From positions 1 to 64,000 of the forward strand of contig NZ_JACLBZ010000023.1 of NCBI RefSeq assembly GCF_019748715.1: a stretch of DNA of 64,000 nt. The letters are read 5' to 3'. The notes beneath the pieces were generated by a model. That model saw only the letters and a list, made by a program, of their open reading frames with translations, was not told the origin of the DNA and ran no database searches. Positions 42,949-51,191 of this stretch are shown piece after piece. Made by a program: the position numbers and the translations under genes. The stretch comes from Sporosarcina aquimarina (GTDB lineage Bacteria > Bacillota > Bacilli > Bacillales_A > Planococcaceae). How positions within the stretch are numbered: position 1 is the stretch's first letter; the number at the start of each line of letters is the position of its first letter.

Positions 42949-43845
42949 ATGTCAGAATTAACGCCTAAGGTAGATGGAGTTGCTGAAGCACAATTAGAAA
43001 AGACAACAGGACCTTGGCGGGAAGCTTGGATAGGTTTTCGCAAGAGTAAGGTGGCGGTCGTTGGAGCTGCCATAGTGCTCTTCTTTATCCTCCTCGCTCT
43101 ATTTGGTCCATTAGTGACGAAAGAAGGAATCAACGAACAGCTAATGGCAGATCGGCTGCAGCCTCCTTCTTCAGAATATTGGTTTGGAACGGATGATTTC
43201 GGCCGGGATATTTTCTCGCGTATTATCCATGGCGCTCGAATTTCATTATCTGTTGGATTTTTCTCGGTAGTCGGGTCGATTATCGTGGGCAGTATTTTAG
43301 GAATCGTAGCAGGTTACTACGGCCGCTGGATAGATACGATCATTTCACGGATTTTCGATATCATGCTCGCATTTCCTTCGATTTTATTGGCTATTGCAAT
43401 TGTCTCTGTATTAGGGCCAAGTTTGCGTAATGCACTCATAGCTATTGCGATTATCAATATTCCAAACTTCGGACGATTGATTCGATCCAAAGTATTAAGT
43501 ATTAAGGAAGACGAGTATATTACCGCGGCAAAAGCGATTGGAATGAAGGATTTACGGATATTGTTCTCGCACATTTTACCTAACTCGATGGCTCCGGTAA
43601 TTGTACAAGGAACATTAGCAATTGCTACGGCCATTCTAGAGGCGGCTGCGTTAGGGTTCCTTGGACTTGGAGCAGAAGCGCCATACCCTGAGTGGGGAAA
43701 GATGTTAGCGGACTCTAAGGATTATCTACAAAACGCTCCTTGGACAATGATTTTTCCAGGACTGGCGATTATGTTAACTGTTTTAGGTTTTAATCTGATG
43801 GGCGATGGTTTACGTGATGCATTGGATCCGAAAATGAAAAGTTAA
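42949..43845 (+). CDS. oppC: Peptide ABC transporter permease (OppC/DppC)
   Basis: The ATG at 42949 follows GAGGAAGGGGG by nine bases and gives 298 residues; the frame extends to TTG 42928 but without a site. An N-terminal OppC-type cytoplasmic tail precedes the first membrane segment (about 34-54), then WFGTDDFGRDIFSRIIHGARISLSVG and the EAA loop (KEDEYITAAKAIGMKDLRILFSHILPNSMAPVIV) are typical. Six transmembrane segments. Last gene of the operon; it ends at the terminator inside the downstream repeat element. Confidence 0.92.
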   Translation: MSELTPKVDGVAEAQLEKTTGPWREAWIGFRKSKVAVVGAAIVLFFILLALFGPLVTKEGINEQLMADRLQPPSSEYWFGTDDFGRDIFSRIIHGARISLSVGFFSVVGSIIVGSILGIVAGYYGRWIDTIISRIFDIMLAFPSILLAIAIVSVLGPSLRNALIAIAIINIPNFGRLIRSKVLSIKEDEYITAAKAIGMKDLRILFSHILPNSMAPVIVQGTLAIATAILEAAALGFLGLGAEAPYPEWGKMLADSKDYLQNAPWTMIFPGLAIMLTVLGFNLMGDGLRDALDPKMKS

Positions 43846-43850
43846 CATAA

Positions 43851-44387
43851 GAGGCTGGGACAAAAGGTTTCATAACGATAAAAAAACCGAACGAATACAA
43901 AACATTCAATCAAAGTTTTGTAAAATAGTTCGGTTTTTTCTACTGCAAAGGTATTGCAGACTTGGAGCTGCCTATGGGATTTCCGCTGCGGGCAGGGACG
44001 CTTTCCGCGGGGCGCAGGTGAGCCTCCTCGTCCGCTTCGCTTCCTTTGGGGTCTCACCATTTGCGCTACATCCCGCAGGAGTCGCCCTGCCCTCCGCTTC
44101 AATCCTAATTTTTGTATACAAGGCAGTTTGATAGCAATTTTACATTCTTAAAAATCCCAAAATATGAATTAAGCACTGGGTTTCTATGCTTCAAAATTGA
44201 ACATAGGAAAACTTTCTGTATTCGGGGCCAAGACAACTGTCCTACCGTACAAAATGTAGGATTTGCCCGGAAAGCGTCCCTGCCTGGAGGGCAAATCCCT
44301 AACCGCACACTAAGTAACCCACACCTTTTTGTGTTTTATACGATTGTTCGTCTTTCATTATGACCAAATTAGTTTTGTCCTGGCCCC
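43851..44387. repeat. MITE-like non-coding element with imperfect terminal inverted repeats
   Basis: GAGGCTGGGACAAAA (43851-43865) and TTTTGTCCTGGCCCC (44373-44387) match in inverse at 12 of 15 positions. The interior has a GC-rich fold-back (GGGCAGGG...CCCTGCCC, GGTGAG...CTCACC; about 43986-44100). A perfect 17-bp inverted repeat, GGCAGGGACGCTTTCCG, occurs at 43991-44007 with its complement at 44268-44284. GGATTTGCCC/GGGCAAATCC is a further hairpin (44259-44298). Frames inside it have no ribosome sites. This kind of GC-rich block recurs in Bacillales intergenic regions, in my recollection. Confidence 0.7.
43881..43939. terminator. Terminator of the peptide transporter operon, inside the repeat element
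   Basis: AAAAAACCGAAC (43881-43892) pairs perfectly with GTTCGGTTTTTT (43928-43939), and an inner TACAAAAC/GTTTTGTA continues the stem. Confidence 0.88.
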
Positions 44388-44428
44388 TTTTTGCGTTTCA
44401 GAATTGAATGGCCGATGATTCATTAGCT

Positions 44429-44459
44429 GGACTGTACCTATAATGGGTGCAGTTTTTTT
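44429..44459 (+). terminator. Second, weaker terminator before the Ca2+/H+ exchanger gene
   Basis: GGACTGTACC and GGGTGCAGT pair imperfectly around TATAAT, followed by seven T's. Confidence 0.6.
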
Positions 44460-44501
44460 GTTCTATATTCTACTCTTACACATGAAATTTCGCTGCTCTC
44501 C

Positions 44502-44527
44502 GTTTGTCTAAAGAGAAATAGGGGAAA
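44502..44527 (+). promoter_or_regulatory. Candidate sigma-B promoter for the Ca2+/H+ exchanger gene
   Basis: GTTTGT (44502-44507), 14 nt, GGGAAA (44522-44527), 27 bases before 44555. The spacing is one base longer than in the other candidates. Confidence 0.5.
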
Positions 44528-44554
44528 GATAATAGAAATTGTATTAGAGATGAG

Positions 44555-45610
44555 GTGGAGAAACTGAATAAAGTATTCACTGCTTTAGCTTTCATGGGTG
44601 TACCGTTAGTCTTAATCGGCTCTTATTTTCATTGGTCGGATTTGTGGATGTTTGCGCTTTGCTGTATAAGCATCATTGCATTGGCAGCTTTTATTGGCAG
44701 GGCGACAGAAAGCTTGGCAATTGTCAGCGGTCCACGGATTGGTGGTTTGCTGAATGCTACATTTGGTAATGCCGTTGAATTAATAATTTCTATATTTACA
44801 CTGAAAGCGGGCTTGATTGGTATTGTGTTGGCCTCTTTGACAGGTTCTGTTTTAGGGAACTTGCTACTAGTTCTGGGACTATCCTTTTTCGCCGGAGGTT
44901 TGAAACATAAGCGCCAAAATTTCAGCATTTATGATGCTCGTTATAACTCGGCTCTGCTAATCTTTGCGGTAATTGTTGCATTTGTAATACCGGAAGTTTT
45001 CACAATGACGATGGATGAGAGTACAACACTGAATCTCAGTATTGGTATTTCGGTAATTCTCATTGCACTTTATCTAGCAGGATTGGTCTTTAAATTATTT
45101 ACTCACCGAGGAGTATTTGGTTCAGATACGCATGAGACAGACGAAGTACCGGAATGGACGAAAAAGAAGTCTATCCTTGTTTTATTACTTTCAACTGTTG
45201 CAGTGGCATTTGTATCAGAGAAGCTAGTGCATACATTTGGTACCCTAGGTGAGAAGTTTGGCTGGTCTGAACTATTCATTGGGGTTATTATCGTTGCGAT
45301 CGTTGGTAACGCTGCAGAGCACTCATCTGCAATCACGATGGCCATGAAGAATAAAATGGATGTTTCCGTTGAAATTGCAATTGGCTCAACTTTACAAGTG
45401 GCAATGTTTGTCGCACCAGTATTGGTGCTGATCTCGTTGATGATGCCACAAGCCATGCCCCTCGTATTCACTTGGCCGGAACTGATCGCCATGATCACCG
45501 CCACATTGCTAGTTGTGAATATTTGTCATGATGGCGAGTCCAACTGGTTTGAAGGGCTGACGTTATTCGCCGCGTATGTGATTATGGGTATCGGGTTCTT
45601 TTTATTGTGA
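44555..45610 (+). CDS. Ca2+/H+ exchanger (CaCA family, ChaA/YfkE-like)
   Basis: A 351-residue membrane protein with 10-11 transmembrane segments. Both alpha repeats are intact: GLLNATFGNAVELIISIFTL and IVGNAAEHSSAITMAM, each with the acidic residue that binds calcium. It exports cations in exchange for protons. The annotated start GTG 44555 is doubtful: GAGGTGGAG would better serve a non-canonical CTG at 44564 (LNKVFTALAFMG), which also matches the usual length of homologues. The gene has a possible sigma-B promoter and its own terminator. Confidence 0.9.
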   Translation: MEKLNKVFTALAFMGVPLVLIGSYFHWSDLWMFALCCISIIALAAFIGRATESLAIVSGPRIGGLLNATFGNAVELIISIFTLKAGLIGIVLASLTGSVLGNLLLVLGLSFFAGGLKHKRQNFSIYDARYNSALLIFAVIVAFVIPEVFTMTMDESTTLNLSIGISVILIALYLAGLVFKLFTHRGVFGSDTHETDEVPEWTKKKSILVLLLSTVAVAFVSEKLVHTFGTLGEKFGWSELFIGVIIVAIVGNAAEHSSAITMAMKNKMDVSVEIAIGSTLQVAMFVAPVLVLISLMMPQAMPLVFTWPELIAMITATLLVVNICHDGESNWFEGLTLFAAYVIMGIGFFLL

Positions 45611-45627
45611 AAAAATGAAGCACATGT

Positions 45628-45660
45628 GAAAACCCCGGTTCGCTATGCGAACCGGGGTTT
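45628..45660. terminator. Bidirectional terminator between the exchanger and polyamine operons
   Basis: AAACCCCGGTTCGC pairs perfectly with GCGAACCGGGGTTT around TAT. The stem is very GC-rich; A's and T's flank it. Confidence 0.9.
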
Positions 45661-45662
45661 AA

Positions 45663-46799
45663 TTAGGATAGCCGTCCTTTGAAATCTTCATAGCCAAACT
45701 GTTTAACAATTTTAGTTTCGCCTTTAACTGTATGCAGCGCAATGGACGGCAAATTCATACCGTTGAACGTATTGTTTTTCACCATCGAGTAGTGAGCCAT
45801 ATCGCAAAAAACGAGACGATCACCGGTCTGTAAAGGAGCATCAAAAGAATAGTCTCCAATGACGTCACCTGCCAGGCAAGTAGGACCGCCCAAACGATAC
45901 GTATAAGGTTTTTCGTTCGGCAAGCTGGCTCCGATAATTTCAGGACGGTACGGCATTTCCAACACATCAGGCATATGACACGAAGCCGAGGTATCAAGAA
46001 TCGCAATCGGCATGCCGTTATGCAATGTATCGAGCACTGTAGCAACTAGGAAGCCGGTATTGAGCGCAACAGCTTCGCCCGGCTCCAAATAGACGTCCAA
46101 TCCGTATTTATCCTTCATGAAATTAATCGAATGAATTAATGTTGCGTTGTCGTAATCAGCACGTGTAATGTGGTGTCCACCGCCAAAGTTGATCCATTTC
46201 ATTTGCTTCAGATAAGGTCCGAACTTTTCATCGACCACTTGAATGGTACGCCATAATGTATCGGAGTTTTGTTCACACATCGTATGGAAGTGTAGACCGC
46301 TAATGCCTTCAAGTAGATCAGGCGCGAAATCAGCTGACGTGACGCCAAACCTGGAATGCGAAAAACAGGGATTATACATATCGACTTCAATCTCCGAGTA
46401 TTCGGGATTGATCCGGATGCCGCATTCAACATGTTTTTCGCTCTTCTGGATTCGCCCTTTGAATCTCCGCCACTGTGCGAATGAATTGAAGACCAAATGA
46501 TCGGAATAACGGAGGATCTCATCAAATTCATCTTCCTGAAAAGCAGGTGAATAGGTGTGGACTTCCTTACCCATTTCTTCATAACCGAGCCGGGCTTCCA
46601 GCAAGCCGCTTGACGTTACGCCGTTTAAGTATTCGCCAATTAAAGGATATACTTCAAACATGGAGAATCCTTTTTGGGCGAGCAAGATTTTACAGCCGGT
46701 TTGATCGATGATGGTCTTCATTTTTTGTAAGTTGTTTATGAGCAGCTGCTCCTCCACCACGTAACTAGGTGAAGGGACTGCTTTCACATCGAAGTTCAT
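45663..46799 (-). CDS. nspC: Carboxynorspermidine/carboxyspermidine decarboxylase
   Basis: A 378-residue PLP enzyme of the alanine-racemase-fold decarboxylase group. The PLP lysine is Lys43 in ILLAQKGFSMFEVYP. LHFHTMCEQNSDTLWRTI, INFGGGHHITRADYD, LEPGEAVALNTGFLV and the late GGPTCLAGDVIGDYSF (with the catalytic Cys of the second active-site half) follow the NspC pattern. It removes CO2 from carboxyspermidine or carboxynorspermidine, the last step of the dehydrogenase/decarboxylase route. ATG 46799 lies 10 bases after the stop of the dehydrogenase gene. Last gene of the six-gene polyamine operon. Confidence 0.92.
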   Translation of the reverse strand: MNFDVKAVPSPSYVVEEQLLINNLQKMKTIIDQTGCKILLAQKGFSMFEVYPLIGEYLNGVTSSGLLEARLGYEEMGKEVHTYSPAFQEDEFDEILRYSDHLVFNSFAQWRRFKGRIQKSEKHVECGIRINPEYSEIEVDMYNPCFSHSRFGVTSADFAPDLLEGISGLHFHTMCEQNSDTLWRTIQVVDEKFGPYLKQMKWINFGGGHHITRADYDNATLIHSINFMKDKYGLDVYLEPGEAVALNTGFLVATVLDTLHNGMPIAILDTSASCHMPDVLEMPYRPEIIGASLPNEKPYTYRLGGPTCLAGDVIGDYSFDAPLQTGDRLVFCDMAHYSMVKNNTFNGMNLPSIALHTVKGETKIVKQFGYEDFKGRLS

Positions 46800-46809
46800 G
46801 TCATTCTCC

Positions 46810-48009
46810 TCAGTCGATCAATGTCGGATTGAAATCTTCATGCCAAGGCAAACCGTATTCATTCAATGCTTCCATAAACGGATCAGGGTCGAATTCCTCA
46901 ATATTGAAGACGCCAGGTTTTTTCCATTTGCCAGTCAGCATCATCATGGCACCGATCATCGCAGGCACGCCTGTAGTATAGGAAATTGCCTGTGAGCCGA
47001 CTTCTCGGTAGCATTCTTGGTGATCGCAAACATTATAGACGTAATAGGTTTTAGGTTCTCCATCTTTCGTACCTTGGTAAATACAGCCGATATTCGTTTT
47101 ACCTTTAGTACGCGGTCCAAGTGAAGCTGGGTCTGGCAGAACAGCTTTTAAAAATTGTAGCGGTACAATTTGTTGACCTTCAAATACGATGGGCTCAATA
47201 GATGTCATGCCTACATTTTCAAGTACGCGTAAATGAGTTAGATATTTTTCAGAGAAGGTCATCCAGAAACGGATCTTTTCTATACCGGTAATATTTTTTG
47301 CCAATGACTCCAGTTCTTCATGATAGAGCAAATAGACATCTTTCGGACCGATTTCGGGTAGGTCATAGACACGCTTCACTTCGAGTGGCGCTGTCTCCAC
47401 AAACTCGCCTTTTTCATAATAGCGGCCATTTGCAGTAATTTCGCGAATATTGATTTCAGGATTGAAATTTGTTGCGAACGGGTAGCCGTGATCGCCTGCA
47501 TTGGCATCTACAATATCAATTGTATGGATTTCGTCAAAGTAATGTTTTAAGGCATAAGCAGAAAAAACACCGGTTACGCCAGGGTCAAAGCCGCTGCCAA
47601 GCAATGCAGTGATCCCCGCTTCTTCAAACTTTTCTTTATATGCCCATTGCCATTTATACTCAAATTTTGCTGTGTCGAGAGGCTCATAGTTTGCTGTGTC
47701 CAAATAGTCCACTTTTGTCTCTAGACATGCATCCATAATCGTCAAATCCTGATAAGGCAACGCGACATTGATCACGATATCTGGTTTGAATTCGTTAATC
47801 AATTCGACTAATTCCGCGACATTGTCGGCATCTACTTGAGCAGTTTGTATGTTTGTACGGCCGCCATCTAATTTTTCTTTCAAGGCATCACATTTTGCTT
47901 TCGTCCGACTGGCGATACAAATTTCCTCAAAAACATCCGGTACTTGACAACATTTGTGAACCACTACACTGGCTACTCCGCCAGCTCCGATAATTAATGC
48001 TTTTCCCAT
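46810..48009 (-). CDS. Carboxynorspermidine/carboxyspermidine dehydrogenase (saccharopine-dehydrogenase-like)
   Basis: GGTGGTG directs translation to ATG 48009 (MGKALIIGAGGVASVVVHKC), giving 399 residues; the longer frame runs back into speB. The N-terminal Rossmann fold has GAGGVAS. VINVALPYQDLTIMDACLETKVDYLDTANYE and LGSGFDPGVTGVFSAYA are family signatures. Members condense aspartate semialdehyde with putrescine or diaminopropane using NADPH, giving carboxyspermidine or carboxynorspermidine. Placing it directly before nspC makes this function more likely than lysine saccharopine metabolism. Confidence 0.9.
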   Translation of the reverse strand: MGKALIIGAGGVASVVVHKCCQVPDVFEEICIASRTKAKCDALKEKLDGGRTNIQTAQVDADNVAELVELINEFKPDIVINVALPYQDLTIMDACLETKVDYLDTANYEPLDTAKFEYKWQWAYKEKFEEAGITALLGSGFDPGVTGVFSAYALKHYFDEIHTIDIVDANAGDHGYPFATNFNPEINIREITANGRYYEKGEFVETAPLEVKRVYDLPEIGPKDVYLLYHEELESLAKNITGIEKIRFWMTFSEKYLTHLRVLENVGMTSIEPIVFEGQQIVPLQFLKAVLPDPASLGPRTKGKTNIGCIYQGTKDGEPKTYYVYNVCDHQECYREVGSQAISYTTGVPAMIGAMMMLTGKWKKPGVFNIEEFDPDPFMEALNEYGLPWHEDFNPTLID

Positions 48010-48025
48010 TAAAAACACCACCAAT

Positions 48026-48886
48026 TTATAATTTTTTATTAAGTGCAATTGTTAATTCCCGTACAACTTTACAAGCGACAGCCGTCGATACACCGCTTTG
48101 GTCGTAAACAGGGGATAGTTCATTGACGTCACATGCCACGATATTTAAATTGCTGACCGTCAGTATAGCTGTCAGAAGGTCCATAAAGCTGACACCTCCA
48201 GCCTCAGGCGTCCCCGTTCCAGGGAAGACGGAAGGATCGAGCACATCCAAGTCTATCGTCAAATAGACGGGTTTACCTTGTAACTCTTGCACTGTATCTT
48301 CAAGTCCATCAAAATTAAATTTATTCATAAAAACATGCTGTTTAGCAGCCCACTCGAATTCAGGGCGATCTCCTGAGCGGATTCCGTATTGATAAATCCG
48401 ATTGTCTCCAAGAAGATCCCAAACTCTTCGAATGACGGTAGCATGCGATAGACGTTGGTCTAAATAGTCTTCGCGTAAATCTGTATGAGCATCGAATTGA
48501 ATGACATGCAGATCCGGGTAGCTCTTTGCCGCCGCGCGAACAGCACCCAATGTGACAAGATGCTCACCACCAATCATGCAAGGGATTTTTTGATCATCCA
48601 AAATCTTCGCGGTGAATTGCTCGATTTGTTCCAATGCACGTTCCGTATTGCCGAAACTTAATTCTAAATCACCGCCATCGAAGAGGCGATAGTCCGTCAA
48701 ATCTGCGTCTTGATAGGGACTATACGTCTCAAGGCCGAATGATTCGCTGCGCATCACTTTGCTGGCAAAACGTGTGCCGGGTCGAAAGGACGTCGTGGAA
48801 TCAAATGGAGCCCCAAAAACGACGAAAGAAGACTCTTGGTACTCAGCATCGAAACCAAGAAATGTTTCAATATTTTTATTCAGCAT
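48026..48886 (-). CDS. speB: Agmatinase (ureohydrolase family)
   Basis: A 286-residue binuclear Mn enzyme that converts agmatine to putrescine and urea. Metal-binding blocks are MIGGEHLVTLGAV, VIQFDAHTDLREDY, SHATVIRRV and LTIDLDVLDPSVFPGTGTPEAGG. The FGAPFDSTTSFRPGTRFASKVMRSES N-terminus fits agmatinases of Bacillus. ATG 48886 lies inside the end of speE (11-base overlap). It supplies the putrescine used by the neighbouring spermidine-forming enzymes. Confidence 0.93.
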   Translation of the reverse strand: MLNKNIETFLGFDAEYQESSFVVFGAPFDSTTSFRPGTRFASKVMRSESFGLETYSPYQDADLTDYRLFDGGDLELSFGNTERALEQIEQFTAKILDDQKIPCMIGGEHLVTLGAVRAAAKSYPDLHVIQFDAHTDLREDYLDQRLSHATVIRRVWDLLGDNRIYQYGIRSGDRPEFEWAAKQHVFMNKFNFDGLEDTVQELQGKPVYLTIDLDVLDPSVFPGTGTPEAGGVSFMDLLTAILTVSNLNIVACDVNELSPVYDQSGVSTAVACKVVRELTIALNKKL

Positions 48887-49727
48887 GGATTAACAGCTCC
48901 TTTACATAATTAGGCAATGCAAAAGAGCCTGCATGCAATTTAGTATTATAATAGTTTGTCTTCAATCCAAGCTCATTCCAGATATCCGCCTGTAAGTCTT
49001 CAATAGGATGATATTTTTTGGATGCAAAGCCAAACAGCCAGTGACCTGACGGATAAGTCGGTATATGGGCTTGATACACTTTAGAGATTGGAAAGAAGCC
49101 CATGATGCTTTTATGAGCACGCTGCATCCCGCGTGCATCTTCTGCGTAGAAAGGACTTTCATGCTGATTCACTAAAATGCCTTCATCGTTTAGTGCTTTA
49201 TAACAATTGCCATAAAATTCTTTCGTGAAGAGACCTTCTCCTGGACCGAATGGATCTGTAGAATCGACGATGATCAAGTCGTACGCATTTTCTTGTTGAC
49301 GGACGAATTTCAGTCCATCTTCGAAATATAGATTTACTCGTGGGTCTGTCAGCTGGGCAGCAGTTTTCGGGAGAAACTTCTGACATACTTCCACTACTTG
49401 TCGATCGATTTCTACCATGTCAATTTGTTTGATGTTTGGATATCTCGTCAGTTCGCGAACCGTACCGCCGTCACCAGCACCGATCACCAGCACTTTTTCA
49501 ATGGCCGGGCTCGTTGCCAGCGGAACGTGGACAATCATGTCATGATAGATAAATTCATCTTTCTCCGTCACCATAACATAGCCGTCCAGTGTCAGGATCC
49601 TTCCAAATTCTGTAGATTGGAATACATCAATTTTTTGAAACTCACTTGTTGCCGTATATAAATGCTCTTCTACACGAAAAGAAAAACGCACATGCGGTGA
49701 ATGATCTTCGGTATACCATAGGTTCAT
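48876..49727 (-). CDS. speE: Spermidine synthase (aminopropyltransferase)
   Basis: The 283-residue protein has a SAM-type fold: KVLVIGAGDGGTVRELTRYPNIKQIDMVEID binds decarboxy-SAM, and DLIIVDSTDPFGPGEGLFTKEFYGNCYKAL is the catalytic Asp region. The N-terminal beta domain (MNLWYTEDHSPHVRFSFRVEEHLYTATSEFQKIDVFQS) is typical. It transfers an aminopropyl group to putrescine. ATG 49727 overlaps the stop of speA (ATGA), so it is tightly coupled. Confidence 0.94.
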   Translation of the reverse strand: MNLWYTEDHSPHVRFSFRVEEHLYTATSEFQKIDVFQSTEFGRILTLDGYVMVTEKDEFIYHDMIVHVPLATSPAIEKVLVIGAGDGGTVRELTRYPNIKQIDMVEIDRQVVEVCQKFLPKTAAQLTDPRVNLYFEDGLKFVRQQENAYDLIIVDSTDPFGPGEGLFTKEFYGNCYKALNDEGILVNQHESPFYAEDARGMQRAHKSIMGFFPISKVYQAHIPTYPSGHWLFGFASKKYHPIEDLQADIWNELGLKTNYYNTKLHAGSFALPNYVKELLIHAE

Positions 49728-51181
49728 CGGTCAGCCTCCTTTACTACATTGATGATTTCTACATTTGGATCTTCGGTCCCCGTTAAGAAACAACCTTTTT
49801 CCTTGCAGTATTCGATATAGTCAACAATCTCTTTTGTCACACGTTCACCCGGTGCGACGATCGGAATACCCGGGGGATAGCACATAACAAATTCACTGGC
49901 AACACGGCCGACTGCATTTGGTAATGATAATATTTCTTTGGGCGCGTAAAATGCCTGTTGAGGTGTTTGAATGATCTCAGGATTGATATATTCATGGTCG
50001 AATAAAGAGCTTGAGTCCCTTTTATAACGTCGTCTGATTTCAGTCAACGCAGCTACGAGACGTTCCAAATCAAGCTTTCGATCACCGACGGAAATGTAAG
50101 CCAAGATGTTCGCCACATCGCCGAATTCGATTTGGATATCGTATTCATCCCGCAAAATATCGTACACCTCAATGCCGGCCAAACCTATTCCGCGCGTATG
50201 GATTGACAGCTTTGATTCATCAAAATCAAAGATGGTATCCCCATTGATCAATTCCTTTGAGTACGCATAGAAGCCATCGATTTTATTGATTTCATCTCGT
50301 GTATATTGGGCCATCTCAATTACTTTATTGAAGATTTCCTGACCATGCAGTGCCAGGTTTTTTCGTGAAATATCGAGCGACGACATCAATAGGTAGGAGC
50401 CACTCGTCGTTTGAGTCAAATTGATGATTTGACGTGTATAGCCCTCACTTACTCCATTGTTGATCAATAAGAACGAGCTTTGTGTTAGCGATCCGCCCGA
50501 TTTATGCATGCTGACGGAAGCCATATCAGCTCCGACAGACATAGCCGATGCAGGAAGTCGGTCATTGAAATAAAAATGCGTGCCGTGAGCTTCATCCACC
50601 AGTACGAGCATCTCGTATTCATGTGCTAGTTCAGTAATTTCTTTTAAATTAGAGCAAATCCCGTAATACGTTGGGTTGTTGATCAGTATCGCTTTTGCGT
50701 CAGGGTGTTCCAAGATGGCAAGTTTCACTTCTTCGACCGCCATACCGAGCGGAATTCCAAGATTATCATCGACACCGGGATTGACGTAAACAGGCACAGC
50801 ACCGCTTAAGATTAATGCATTGATTGCGCTACGATGAACATTGCGCGGCATGATAATTTTCTCTCCTGCTTTACAGGCTGTCATGACCATCGCTTGAACT
50901 GCAGATGTCGTGCCGTTAACGAGCAGGAAAGCATGTTTTGCGCCAAATGCTTCAGCTGCCAATAGTTCAGCTTCCTTGATGACTGAAACCGGGTGGCATA
51001 AATTATCGAGTGGTTTCATCGAATTTACGTCGTGTTGCAGACAGGTTTCACCTAGGAACGCAGCCAACTCACTGTTGCCGCGTCCATGTTTATGTCCTGG
51101 TACGTCGAATGGGACAACTCGAGCAGCTTGATAGCGCTGCAATGCTTCCATGATAGGGGCTCTTTGTTGTGAATGTATCAC
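49724..51181 (-). CDS. speA: Arginine decarboxylase, Orn/Lys/Arg decarboxylase fold III (SpeA-type)
   Basis: The frame opens at 51232, overlapping speD, but GAGGAG with six-base spacing points to GTG 51181 (MIHSQQRAPIMEALQRYQ), giving 485 residues. PFDVPGHKHGRGN is the N-terminal signature, VDEAHGTHFYF carries the PLP Asp, and SVSMHKSGGSLTQSS holds the PLP Lys227. The C-terminal domain has YPPGIPIVAPGE. Closest in form to Bacillus SpeA. Arginine is the likely substrate because agmatinase is in the operon, although lysine (YaaO-type) cannot be excluded. Confidence 0.9.
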   Translation of the reverse strand: MIHSQQRAPIMEALQRYQAARVVPFDVPGHKHGRGNSELAAFLGETCLQHDVNSMKPLDNLCHPVSVIKEAELLAAEAFGAKHAFLLVNGTTSAVQAMVMTACKAGEKIIMPRNVHRSAINALILSGAVPVYVNPGVDDNLGIPLGMAVEEVKLAILEHPDAKAILINNPTYYGICSNLKEITELAHEYEMLVLVDEAHGTHFYFNDRLPASAMSVGADMASVSMHKSGGSLTQSSFLLINNGVSEGYTRQIINLTQTTSGSYLLMSSLDISRKNLALHGQEIFNKVIEMAQYTRDEINKIDGFYAYSKELINGDTIFDFDESKLSIHTRGIGLAGIEVYDILRDEYDIQIEFGDVANILAYISVGDRKLDLERLVAALTEIRRRYKRDSSSLFDHEYINPEIIQTPQQAFYAPKEILSLPNAVGRVASEFVMCYPPGIPIVAPGERVTKEIVDYIEYCKEKGCFLTGTEDPNVEIINVVKEADR

Positions 51182-51191
51182 GATTTTCTCC

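Noticed and set aside
43954..44363. Open frames inside the MITE-like element
   Set aside because: They follow the GC-rich fold-back sequence and have no start signals.
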